Shown here: positions 15,931-24,124 of the stretch, piece after piece
Numbering within the stretch: the first letter of the stretch is position 1
Layout: each line of letters starts with the position of its first letter
NCBI GenBank assembly: GCA_002410925.1
Contig: DHPR01000029.1
Coordinates: 1 to 24,167 of the forward strand
Direction: 5' to 3'
Length of the DNA stretch: 24,167 nt
Source of the DNA: UBA5359 sp002410925 [NCBI: bacterium UBP13_UBA5359]
GTDB taxonomy: Bacteria > UBP13 > UBA5359
The notes under the pieces: generated by a model
Seen by the model: the letters and a program-made list of their open reading frames with translations, nothing else
Database searches by the model: none
Told to the model about the DNA's origin: nothing
Program-made: the position numbers and the translations under genes

Positions 15931-17016
15931 TTATTTGGCCCCGATAGCCAGCCCGCCGGTAGCCTGGCGCAGCAGATGAACAAACTCGGCCGGGTTGGAG
16001 CTCTTGGCCAAAGCATTCTCTGCCTCGATAACGCCATTTACCACCAGATCTCTGAGATACTGATCCAGGCTGATCATGCCGTATGAACCACCGGTCTGGA
16101 TAATGGAGTACATCTGATGAGTTTTACCTTCACGTATCAGACTTCGTATAGCCGGAGTAGCCACCATTATCTCAAAAGCAGCCACTCGTCCACCTGTTTT
16201 GCGAGGCAGGAGCGTCTGAGATATAACCCCTTGCAGCGTAATAGCCAGCTGTGCTCGCACCTGTTCCTGCTGCTCGGGCGGGAAAACGTCTATAACACGG
16301 TCGATAGTTTGAGCTGCGTCAGTAGTATGCAGCGTTCCAAATACCAGGTGCCCCGTCTCAGCCGCGGTGATTGCCAGAGATATCGTCTCCAGGTCACGCA
16401 TCTCGCCAACCAGAATAACATCAGGATTCTGACGTAAAGCATGTTTCAACGCATCTGCAAAGGAATGCGTGTCCACCCCCAACTCACGCTGATTTACAAC
16501 GCATTTTTTATCCGCATGTACAAATTCCACGGGATCTTCAATAGTCAATACGTGGCCGCGTTTTCTGTCATTGATATAATCTATCATGGCGGCAAGCGAA
16601 GTGGACTTGCCTGAACCTGTCGGCCCGGTTACCAATACCAGGCCTCTCGGCTTATCGGCAAGCTCTTTGGTAACCTCCGGCAACTTTAGATCTTCAATGG
16701 TCAGCACTTTGATAGGAATCAATCGCAAAACAGCTCCGATGACATTCCTCTGCTGAAAGACGTTGACACGGAAACGAGCAACTCCGGGCACTGAATGGGC
16801 AAGGTCAAGCTCATGTGTCTCTTCAAATCTGGCTCTGCGCTCATCATTTAAAATAGCGTAGATAAGCTCCTTATTGCTCTCAGGAGTCAATACCGGCCAT
16901 TGCGTCATCCTCTTCATTTTACCGTGAATACGCATAACCGGGGGCTCCCCAACCTTAAGATGCAGGTCGGAAGCATTTATTTCCACCATTTTTCTGAGCA
17001 TATCGTCTATATGCAT
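15931..17016 (-). CDS. pilT: PilT twitching-motility retraction ATPase, first tandem copy
   Basis: A 361-residue PilT with every expected element. The N-terminal domain carries SDLHLKVGEPPVMRIHG. Walker A is GPTGSGKST with Lys137, Walker B is DVILVGEMRDLET, the His box is GTLHTTDAAQTIDRVIDVFP, and AIRSLIREGKTHQMYSIIQT is the near-canonical retraction motif. It powers pilus disassembly. It is the most PilT-like of the three copies and comes first, 38 bp after hisG. The leader ahead of the ATG contains GGGGGTTAT, a string also found directly before the pseudopilin start at 19269. Confidence 0.96.
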   Translation of the reverse strand: MHIDDMLRKMVEINASDLHLKVGEPPVMRIHGKMKRMTQWPVLTPESNKELIYAILNDERRARFEETHELDLAHSVPGVARFRVNVFQQRNVIGAVLRLIPIKVLTIEDLKLPEVTKELADKPRGLVLVTGPTGSGKSTSLAAMIDYINDRKRGHVLTIEDPVEFVHADKKCVVNQRELGVDTHSFADALKHALRQNPDVILVGEMRDLETISLAITAAETGHLVFGTLHTTDAAQTIDRVIDVFPPEQQEQVRAQLAITLQGVISQTLLPRKTGGRVAAFEIMVATPAIRSLIREGKTHQMYSIIQTGGSYGMISLDQYLRDLVVNGVIEAENALAKSSNPAEFVHLLRQATGGLAIGAK

Positions 17017-17054
17017 CCGTTATAACCCCCAAACACGGATTACAACCCCGTTGT

Positions 17055-17924
17055 TCAATCGATTACTTTATTCAAAGGATACTCCACTATGCCCTGAGCA
17101 CCCACTCGCTTCAATTGCGGTATAATATCCCGGACGACCCTGGAGCTGACAATGGTATCCAGGCTGTACCAATTATTTCCGACCAACTGAGAAACGGTCG
17201 GCTTCTTCAAAGCCGGAAGTATGCTGATTACATCATTCAGGCGATCACCGGGAACATTCATTTTAAGTCCGACCATATCCTCGGCTCTCAAGGCACCCTT
17301 AAGCATAATTACCAGATTTTCTATCTTGGTTCGCTTCCACTTGTTCTGCCAGGCTTCCTTGTTGACAATAAGCTTGGTAGAGGATTGAAGAATGTCATCC
17401 ACAATGCGCAAATTATTGGCCTTAAGAGAGCGTCCCGTTTCAGTCAACTCCACTATAGCATCGACCAGATGCGGAACCTTGACTTCGGTAGCGCCCCAGG
17501 AGAACTCCACCGTGGCCTTTACACCTCTGGCGGCCAGATAATCCTTTGTAGCATCTACCAGCTCTGTCGCAATGCGCTTGCCCTCAAGATCCTTTACGCT
17601 TTTGATATCGGAATCCTGCGGTACCGCCAGAACCCAACGAACAGGCTTCATGCCCGCTTTTGCGTAAAGCAGGTCGGCCACTTCCACTACATCTGCCCGA
17701 TTCTCCATTATCCAGTCTTTACCGGTAAGTCCCATATCCAGGATACCATCCTGAACATAGCGCGGTATTTCCTGTGCTCTTATCAGCATGCAATCCATCT
17801 CATCATCGTTGATCACAGGAAAATACGATCTATCACCGACAGATATACCGTAGCCCGCTTTACGAAAGAGATTAAATGTAGCCTCCTGGAGGCTTCCTTT
17901 AGGCAGTGCGACTTTTAGCTTCAT
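17055..17924 (-). CDS. hisG: ATP phosphoribosyltransferase, long form (HisG)
   Basis: Catalyses the first step of histidine synthesis: ATP plus PRPP gives phosphoribosyl-ATP. The start [20 protein letters not shown], the GLTGKDWI segment (about 72-79), and the PRPP-loop-like region [10 protein letters not shown] / [20 protein letters not shown] (about 155-170) are typical. The 289-residue length and a C-terminal ACT-like domain (about 215-285) mark the long, histidine-feedback form that does not need HisZ. The ATG at 17922-17924 follows AAGGA; an in-frame upstream ATG at 17954 is less likely. No other his gene is nearby. It leads a long co-directional run and has a good promoter 80-110 bp upstream. 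Confidence 0.95.
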   Translation of the reverse strand: MKLKVALPKGSLQEATFNLFRKAGYGISVGDRSYFPVINDDEMDCMLIRAQEIPRYVQDGILDMGLTGKDWIMENRADVVEVADLLYAKAGMKPVRWVLAVPQDSDIKSVKDLEGKRIATELVDATKDYLAARGVKATVEFSWGATEVKVPHLVDAIVELTETGRSLKANNLRIVDDILQSSTKLIVNKEAWQNKWKRTKIENLVIMLKGALRAEDMVGLKMNVPGDRLNDVISILPALKKPTVSQLVGNNWYSLDTIVSSRVVRDIIPQLKRVGAQGIVEYPLNKVID

Positions 17925-18007
17925 CTTTTTTCCTTTCCATAGCTCCCGGTACATAACAGGCGTATCTATTATTCTTCGGAAACATAATATCCAGCATAAC
18001 AGATTTA

Positions 18008-18036
18008 ATTATAGTAGCAGACAGAAAGACTTTCAA
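18008..18036 (-). promoter_or_regulatory. Sigma-70-type promoter for hisG and downstream genes
   Basis: On the minus strand TTGAAA (18036-18031) is followed after exactly 17 bases by TATAAT (18013-18008): a perfect -10 and a five-of-six -35. Transcription would start near 18001, leaving about 75 bases of leader before the hisG ATG. No operator or riboswitch was recognised in the leader. This is the clearest promoter in the window. Confidence 0.8.
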
Positions 18037-18051
18037 GAGGCGGAAAAGCAG

Positions 18052-18077
18052 AAAGGCCGCCTGAAGAGGCAACCTTT
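18052..18077 (-). terminator. Terminator-like hairpin after the pseudopilin gene
   Basis: On the minus strand AAAGGTTGCC pairs with GGCGGCCTTT over ten positions (two G-T pairs) around the loop TCTTCA. The following CTGCTTTTCC is only a weak T-tract. It lies about 116 bases after the pseudopilin stop and just upstream of the hisG promoter, so it probably separates the two transcription units. The hairpin could also work in the other direction. Confidence 0.5.
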
Positions 18078-18192
18078 CTTTCCCGAAAGCAGCAGTGCAG
18101 ACCGGGCATTAAACATTAAGACCGCTTGCAGGCTCAGGAGGCAGGAATAATTCCATCAGGCGTATTAATGTTCATGCTCAAAGAGCACATTA

Positions 18193-19269
18193 TCAGCGGT
18201 TCTTATATCGCCAGCCATTTTGCCTGCCGTGGTTAACCTTAAATCTTAGTTTCTGCAGCAACGTAGCTCCAATAATATCCTTATTAATCTCGCCGTTATC
18301 GGTTATCCCGGCGGCTTCACCCTCCTTTACCTCTTTCACCTGTTGGGAGAACCTATCGAAGAACTCTACCGGTGTTGAGGCTTGGGTAACTTCAATAAGG
18401 TATTTATAAACCTTTAACTCAGTCCCTCTGATTCCGGCTATCAGTGCCGGAGTGGCGATTTCAAAGTAGGTCTTCGGCAACGAAGAATCACGACTATATG
18501 TAACCTGCGGATCATTCGTTTCATCCTCAATCCTTATCGCGCTGTGATAGCCGGAGGATATCCTGGTCGTATCAACCTTGCAGGATTGCAGTATGGTCAA
18601 CCTTGTTTCCTGTCCGATATCGAGGCAACTGCTGTCGGCAAATGCTAGCTTAGCGCTCGATGCGGAACCTGTCCAGACTTTATCGGCTGGAGATAATTTC
18701 ATATTATTGACAGCGGCCATCGCTCTATTATTCCAGTTCCAATCAGCCCCCATGTCCTCCCTATAATCCTCCCGGCGTAAAACCTTGACATTGCCGGAAA
18801 GATTGGAGAGCACAGCCTGGCAGACATCGGCCTTGATGGTAGAACCATCAAGGAGTACGGCAACAGTTTTATTCTTATCCGGATTGTTAGCTCTGCCGTG
18901 CCAGGGGCAACCAATAAAGTAAGCCAGATTATAAGCCGCGCCGCTATTATGGCGATAAACATCTCTGCTCAGATAGAGATCATTATAACTATGTCCGATA
19001 GGGCAGAAGCAACTCCTCTCTCCTATGCCGTATTCAGCTAATTCCTTCAATGAAGAGGGACAAAAGCCCTTGTCATTATAATACATCCTGATAGCGGCAT
19101 TGATGGCCTTTAAATTAGCATTGCAAGCGTTTTGACTTCCCTGATCGCCGGGCGAAAGAATAACGGCATACACTATAGCGGTTAATAGTATTACAATTCC
19201 CACAGCCACCGCCAGCTCAACCAGAGTAAATGCACGCTCTCCAACACGGTCCTTAAGCTGTCTTAACAT
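18193..19269 (-). CDS. Pseudopilin with C-terminal FecR-like domain
   Basis: The N-terminus is a type III (prepilin) signal: a short basic leader, then A13|FTLVELAVAVGIVILLTAIV, with predicted cleavage between Ala13 and Phe14, Glu at mature position 5, and one hydrophobic helix. Alanine at -1 is less common than glycine. Residues about 45-125 look like a minor-pilin head rich in cysteine (CPSSLKEL, CFCPIGHSYN). Residues about 157-290 match FecR: LSGNVKVL, KVWTGSASSAKLAFADSSCL, then FEIATPALIAGIRGTELKVY. At 358 residues it is long for a minor pilin. The ATG is preceded by GGGGGTTATCC. It is probably anchored in the inner membrane or assembled into a pilus-like fibre, with the FecR part in the periplasm. 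The role of the fusion is unknown. Confidence 0.85.
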   Translation of the reverse strand: MLRQLKDRVGERAFTLVELAVAVGIVILLTAIVYAVILSPGDQGSQNACNANLKAINAAIRMYYNDKGFCPSSLKELAEYGIGERSCFCPIGHSYNDLYLSRDVYRHNSGAAYNLAYFIGCPWHGRANNPDKNKTVAVLLDGSTIKADVCQAVLSNLSGNVKVLRREDYREDMGADWNWNNRAMAAVNNMKLSPADKVWTGSASSAKLAFADSSCLDIGQETRLTILQSCKVDTTRISSGYHSAIRIEDETNDPQVTYSRDSSLPKTYFEIATPALIAGIRGTELKVYKYLIEVTQASTPVEFFDRFSQQVKEVKEGEAAGITDNGEINKDIIGATLLQKLRFKVNHGRQNGWRYKNR

Positions 19270-19524
19270 GGATAACCCCCTATTATTACTCTTATTATGT
19301 ATTCGACAACGCCTGCAATTTTCCTTCTTACCGATAACAAATTTCCAGAAAAAACCTCTTTAAATTTGCAAGCATAACTGCTCTGCCGCTCGTTAGAAGA
19401 CGGCTGGGATTATAACAGTAAAGATTACTCGAATATTCGGCAGAACAGCGGCAGGATAAGAGCAGCTTCCCGAAGAATGGAATAATAGTTATAATAGAGT
19501 AACTAAAGGAAGTGGAGTTCCGTA
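19270..19524. promoter_or_regulatory. Divergent promoter region, pseudopilin / glycosylation cassette
   Basis: This 255-bp spacer feeds the pseudopilin (-) and GT2 (+) genes. On the plus strand a TATAAT at 19490-19495 lies 30 bp before the GT2 start, with no good -35 box (best TTCCCG). On the minus strand another TATAAT lies near 19409-19414, also without a clear -35. A perfect palindrome, CGAATATTCG (19430-19439), and an 8-bp inverted repeat CTGCCGCT...AGCGGCAG span the centre. These could bind a regulator serving both genes, which is inference. Confidence 0.5.
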
Positions 19525-20304
19525 ATGTTCAAGGGTAAAAAGGTTATAGTGGTTATGCCGGCATATAACGCCGCTCTGACACTCCGACAAACCTACTCCG
19601 AAGTAATGCAACAGGATTATATTGATGAGATAATCCTGGTGGATGATGCCAGTCAGGACGATACGGTGGCTATAGCCAGAACTCTCGATAAGGTCAAGCT
19701 TCATGTACACGCCAGCAACAAAGGATATGGCGCCAACCAGAAGACCTGCTATAAATCAGCCCTGAAAGAAGGCGGCGATATAATTGTAATGGTCCATCCC
19801 GATTATCAATATACCCCGGGGCTGATTCCGGCCATGGTCACCCTTATCGGTAATAATCTTTATCCTTGCGTTATAGGCTCACGCATCCTTGGCGGAGGAG
19901 CATTAAAGGGCGGCATGCCGCTGTGGAAATACATTCCCAACCGCTTTATTACATTGGTAGAGAATCTGCTTATGGGAGCCAAGCTATCGGAATATCACTC
20001 AGGCTTTCGTGCCTTTTCAAGGGAGTTACTGGAAAAATTACCGTTGGAGAGCAACTCCGATGATTTCATTTTTGATAATCAGATGCTGGCCCAGATACTA
20101 TGGCTGAATCAGACGATAGCGGAGATAAGCTGCCCAACCAAGTATTTCAAAGAGGCTTCATCAATAAACTTCCATCGTAGTCTTAAATACGGCTTCGGTT
20201 GTCTGCTGACAGCAGCAACCTTCAGGCTGGCTAAGATGGGTTTGATCAAGTCAAGTATCTTTTCCCAAGCAACTACCCCTGCGGCCATGGCCAATAAGCA
20301 ATGA
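19525..20304 (+). CDS. Family 2 glycosyltransferase, polyprenyl-phosphate sugar synthase-like
   Basis: A 259-residue GT-A enzyme. The N-terminal strand is VIVVMPAYNAALTL, EIILVDDASQDDT binds the nucleotide, GYGANQKTCY follows, and the metal-site position reads HPDYQY in place of a plain DxD, as in a known DPM1-like subgroup. IGSRILGGG, SGFRAFSREL and DFIFDNQMLAQ continue the DPM pattern. It has no membrane helix. It probably moves a sugar from a nucleotide to undecaprenyl phosphate at the inner membrane. The ATG has GGAG seven bases upstream. The stop overlaps the next gene's start (ATGA), which ties it to the transferase that would use the lipid-linked sugar. Confidence 0.88.
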   Translation: MFKGKKVIVVMPAYNAALTLRQTYSEVMQQDYIDEIILVDDASQDDTVAIARTLDKVKLHVHASNKGYGANQKTCYKSALKEGGDIIVMVHPDYQYTPGLIPAMVTLIGNNLYPCVIGSRILGGGALKGGMPLWKYIPNRFITLVENLLMGAKLSEYHSGFRAFSRELLEKLPLESNSDDFIFDNQMLAQILWLNQTIAEISCPTKYFKEASSINFHRSLKYGFGCLLTAATFRLAKMGLIKSSIFSQATTPAAMANKQ

Positions 20305-21983
20305 GAAAATTTATTTCATATATCAATACCAATATTTTATCTGACAAAGCGATAATTATTCTTACCGCCGCCACCCTGATCTTGCTTTTGCCTTTTATAA
20401 ATAAAGCCGTTCATATCGATGATCCTCTCTTTATCTGGGCTGCAAAGCATATAAGGACCCACCCGTTGGATCCATATGGCTTTAAGGTCAACTGGTATGG
20501 CGTAGAAATGCCTATGTATGAAACGACCAAGAACCCGCCTCTGGCCTCATATTATCTTGCCTTGATCTCGCTTTTTCTAGGATGGAGTGAGGCCGCCATG
20601 CATTTGGCTATGATCATACCCGCTTGGGCCGCAATATGGGGAACTTATCGTTTGTCCGAAAAATTAGCTCCATCATCTCCATTGATAGCCGCATTATCAA
20701 CCCTGCTTACTCCTGTATTTCTCCTTTCAGCTACAACTATAATGTCCGATATCATCATGTTGGCATTATGGCTTTGGGCCGTGGTGCTATGGCTGGAAGG
20801 AATGGATAAAGAGAAGCCGAGCCTCTTGCTGCTATCCGGAATTATTACCGCTGCTGCTGTTTTCGCCAAATACTACGCTGTAAGCCTTCTTCCATTGCTA
20901 AGCATATATTCCATAATGCGTAAAGGTTACGATATCAGAAAGATATCATCCTGGTCATGGGTTCCATATCTTCTTATACCTCTGCTTCTGTTATTATCAT
21001 ATGATCTTTATACCGGGCAACTTTACGGCAAGGGCTTGTTCTTTGATGCCGGCACCTACGCCGGTTTCAGAAATACCTTCGCCAACGGCAAATTTCTTCC
21101 CCAGGCATTGGCAGGGCTATCTTTTAGCGGAGGATGCCTGCTAACTATGCTCTTCTTCTTTCCATTCTTCAAACAGAAAAAGAAGACTCTGCTACAGCTT
21201 TCCGTAATAGCTGTCCCTGCGGTGCTGCTGGCATCCCTGCTGCCTGTTGCAATCAAAGGGATATTCCCTGGTAATAATGGGGTGTCATACCTGTTGCTGC
21301 TTCAATTTGCTATTATGCTCTCTGCCGGCCTGACACTGCTGGCTATAACGGCAATGGACTTTTTTACATACAGAGATGCCTCGTCAGGGCTGCTCTGCGC
21401 CTGGATATTCGGCACATTTTTATTTGCTTCCATGATGAATTGGACCATCAACGGCAGATCGATTCTTCCTATGGCTCCAGCAATCGGTATTATACTCGCC
21501 CGACGCATATCCCTTTCCAAAGTAAAATCATCACTAATTATATGGCCCATGCTGGCGGCAGCCACATTATCATTAGCCGTATGTTATGCAGATTACACCC
21601 TGGCAGGAACGGCACGTGCTGCCGCCGGATCCGTAATATCAGAAGCAAAAAGCTCCGGCCGCAATATCAGTTATCAGGGACATTGGGGCTTCCAGTATTA
21701 TATGGATCTTGGGGGAGCTGAAGCACTCGATTTCTCTCACCCTTTCATGAAAAGAGGCAGCTTGCTGGTTATCCCAACAAATAATACCAATGTAAGCAAG
21801 ATATCCGCCGCCGAATTTACTCTGTATGGCGTAAAAGATTTCAAATCGTGCTCCTGGTTAGCAACCATGCATACCGCTTGCGGGGCCGGTTTTTATTCAA
21901 GCATATGGGGGCCGCTTCCTTATGCCTTTATCGCTTCGCCATCGGAATGCTATTATATGGTAAGGAAGATCGATTCTCAATAA
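20301..21983 (+). CDS. GT-C membrane glycosyltransferase, ArnT/PMT-like
   Basis: A 560-residue protein with about eleven or twelve membrane helices. The first periplasmic loop has the acidic pair HIDDPLFIWAAKHI (about 33-46), where PMT/ArnT enzymes carry their catalytic aspartate, and TTKNPPLASYYLALISLFLG fits the following conserved loop. Such enzymes use polyprenyl-phosphate sugars to modify proteins or lipids in the periplasm. Its start overlaps the GT2 stop by four bases, so the supplier and the user of the lipid-linked sugar are coupled. The small C-terminal region contains cysteines (about 520-535). The acceptor cannot be told from the sequence. Confidence 0.82.
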   Translation: MRKFISYINTNILSDKAIIILTAATLILLLPFINKAVHIDDPLFIWAAKHIRTHPLDPYGFKVNWYGVEMPMYETTKNPPLASYYLALISLFLGWSEAAMHLAMIIPAWAAIWGTYRLSEKLAPSSPLIAALSTLLTPVFLLSATTIMSDIIMLALWLWAVVLWLEGMDKEKPSLLLLSGIITAAAVFAKYYAVSLLPLLSIYSIMRKGYDIRKISSWSWVPYLLIPLLLLLSYDLYTGQLYGKGLFFDAGTYAGFRNTFANGKFLPQALAGLSFSGGCLLTMLFFFPFFKQKKKTLLQLSVIAVPAVLLASLLPVAIKGIFPGNNGVSYLLLLQFAIMLSAGLTLLAITAMDFFTYRDASSGLLCAWIFGTFLFASMMNWTINGRSILPMAPAIGIILARRISLSKVKSSLIIWPMLAAATLSLAVCYADYTLAGTARAAAGSVISEAKSSGRNISYQGHWGFQYYMDLGGAEALDFSHPFMKRGSLLVIPTNNTNVSKISAAEFTLYGVKDFKSCSWLATMHTACGAGFYSSIWGPLPYAFIASPSECYYMVRKIDSQ

Positions 21984-22000
21984 AATGGAGGAGTAGATGA

Positions 22001-24124
22001 TTGTTCATGTACAGGCAACCCAACCTACCGATTTTAATAATACTATTATTAATCTTACTGACGGCAGTTACATTCGGCCAAGTTATCGGGCATCAATTCA
22101 CCCATTATGATGATAATGAGTATGTAACCGCAAATCCATATGTCCTGCAAGGCCTCAATCTGCACAGCATAATCTGGGCATTTACCACTGTGCATGCCGC
22201 CAACTGGCATCCCCTGACGTGGATATCCCATATGCTTGATTGCCAGTTGTATGGAGCTGCTCCCTGGGGACACCATCTGACCAACCTCTTGCTGCATCTT
22301 GCCAATACCATTCTCTTATTCCTGCTGCTGCAGTATATGACCGGCGCCACCTGGCGCAGCGCCTTTGTAGCCGCGCTATTCGGCATCCATCCCCTGCACG
22401 TGGAATCCGTGGCCTGGATAGCTGAAAGAAAGGATGTGCTCAGCACTCTTTTCTTTATGCTGACCTTGTTCTCTTATGTGCGTTATACCAAAAGACCGGA
22501 AATAAGATACTACCTGCCGGTGCCCCTGCTATATGCTCTGGGCCTGATGGCCAAACCGATGCTGGTAACATTGCCCCTGATACTGCTGCTGCTCGATTTC
22601 TGGCCGCTGAGCAGAATAGCCGCAAAAAGAGATTGGTGGAAATGCATAATTGAAAAAACGCCCTTACTGCTCCTGGCTCTGGGCTCATGCATTATCACTT
22701 TCATTGCTCAAAGAAAGGGCGGAGCTGTCCTGCCGCTTGAGCAATATTCCGCAGGTGTCCGCCTTGCCAACAGCACCGTAGCATATCTGAGCTATCTCTT
22801 GAAAACAATCCTGCCGATAAAGCTGGCTGCCTTTTACCCGCATCCCGGCAATCATCTGCCCGTTTGGCAGGTGTTTGCTTCCGCTCTTTCACTCTTGGGG
22901 CTGACGGTATTGGCGGTACTTCGAGCTAAGAGAGCTCCTTACCTGACGATAGGCTGGTTCTGGTATCTGATCTCCCTGCTGCCGGTGATCGGACTAATTC
23001 AGGTAGGCGGTCAGGCTATGGCTGACCGGTACACTTACATTCCCCTTATCGGTATCTTTACGGCCCTGACGTGGTGTCTTGATACTCGTTTCACCAAGCT
23101 TCAATCCACCCGTTTACCCTTTCTCGCTAAAAATCTCCTGCCAAGCACAGCTATAGTCGTCTTGCTCACATTAGCAATCTGCGCAAGAATACAGACCAAT
23201 TATTGGCAAAATGATGAAGCACTCTTCCGACGAGCAATAGCGGTCACACAGAACAACTACATTGCCTATAACAATCTCGGCAATGCCCTGCTGCAGAAGA
23301 ACCGCACAGACGAGGCAATAAAATGCTATAAAAAAGCAACGGAAATAAGTCCCGGCTTTAAGCTGGCTTATATCAATCTGGGAAACCTGTTGATCATAAA
23401 GAAGAGCTACGACGAAGCCTTCGAAGCATTGCAAAGAGCCGTAATGATCGATCCCGCAGATGCAGCGGCTCACTGTAAGCTGGGAACACTCTTTTATGAA
23501 ACCGATAATAGCGCTGCCGCCGAGAGGGAATATCGTCTGGCTGCCAGGCTTGATCCCGGCTATGCACCAGCTTATCAGGGGCTTGGCGATATAATGGCCG
23601 ATAGAAGTATGCTGCAAGCAGCTCTGGAGAATTATCATGCAGCTTACCGCCTTAAGCCCGGCCATGTACTGCAGGAGCGAATAGATAAACTTACGCAACA
23701 GAGAGAAGCGGAGGCTATGTCCGTCGACGAATGCCTGGCAGCCATCCGCAAATCTCCTCGTAATATCAAATTATATAATCATCTTGGCAATGCTCTTTTT
23801 CGCGCCGAAAGATTTTCCGAAGCATATAAGGCCTATGAAAGAGTGGTCCAGGCATATCCCCGGCAGGCCCCGCCTCATAACAACCTGGGGCTGGCGCTCT
23901 TCAGACAGAGTAAGATATCCGAGGCCAGGCGTTGCTTTGCTAAAGCCATAGAGATCAAACCCGATTACGGCGAAGCCCACACCAATCTGAGTGTCATGCT
24001 CTACTATCTGAAGGATTATGAGAATGCCTGGAAAGAAGCGGAGCTCGGCATACGCTATGGCTCCCAACCGAAGCCTGCCTTTTTACAAGCCCTCACATCT
24101 GCACGGCAGAAGAAAGATCATTGA
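22001..24124 (+). CDS. TMTC-like membrane protein with TPR repeats
   Basis: A 707-residue protein. The first 400 residues hold about ten membrane helices with family landmarks: FTHYDDNEYVTANPYV (an acidic pair in the first loop), NWHPLTWISHMLDCQLYG, HPLHVESVAWIAERKDVLS, LMAKPMLVTLPLILLLLDFW and MADRYTYIPLIG. These match bacterial relatives of TMTC proteins, proposed O-mannosyltransferases. From about residue 418 there are some seven or eight TPRs (such as AYNNLGNALLQKNRTDEAIK). GGAGGAG lies seven bases before a TTG at 22001 and 13 before an ATG at 22007; I prefer the TTG. It starts 17 bp after the GT-C gene and probably shares its operon. A glycosyltransferase role is inferred from the family. 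Confidence 0.85.
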   Translation: MFMYRQPNLPILIILLLILLTAVTFGQVIGHQFTHYDDNEYVTANPYVLQGLNLHSIIWAFTTVHAANWHPLTWISHMLDCQLYGAAPWGHHLTNLLLHLANTILLFLLLQYMTGATWRSAFVAALFGIHPLHVESVAWIAERKDVLSTLFFMLTLFSYVRYTKRPEIRYYLPVPLLYALGLMAKPMLVTLPLILLLLDFWPLSRIAAKRDWWKCIIEKTPLLLLALGSCIITFIAQRKGGAVLPLEQYSAGVRLANSTVAYLSYLLKTILPIKLAAFYPHPGNHLPVWQVFASALSLLGLTVLAVLRAKRAPYLTIGWFWYLISLLPVIGLIQVGGQAMADRYTYIPLIGIFTALTWCLDTRFTKLQSTRLPFLAKNLLPSTAIVVLLTLAICARIQTNYWQNDEALFRRAIAVTQNNYIAYNNLGNALLQKNRTDEAIKCYKKATEISPGFKLAYINLGNLLIIKKSYDEAFEALQRAVMIDPADAAAHCKLGTLFYETDNSAAAEREYRLAARLDPGYAPAYQGLGDIMADRSMLQAALENYHAAYRLKPGHVLQERIDKLTQQREAEAMSVDECLAAIRKSPRNIKLYNHLGNALFRAERFSEAYKAYERVVQAYPRQAPPHNNLGLALFRQSKISEARRCFAKAIEIKPDYGEAHTNLSVMLYYLKDYENAWKEAELGIRYGSQPKPAFLQALTSARQKKDH

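Noticed and set aside
17115-17918. A 267-residue plus-strand frame covering almost all of hisG
   Set aside because: It is antisense to a clearly conserved hisG and has no recognisable motif; it is a codon-bias shadow.
23171-23698. A 175-residue minus-strand frame inside the TMTC-like gene
   Set aside because: It is antisense to well-formed TPR repeats, with no motif or ribosome site.
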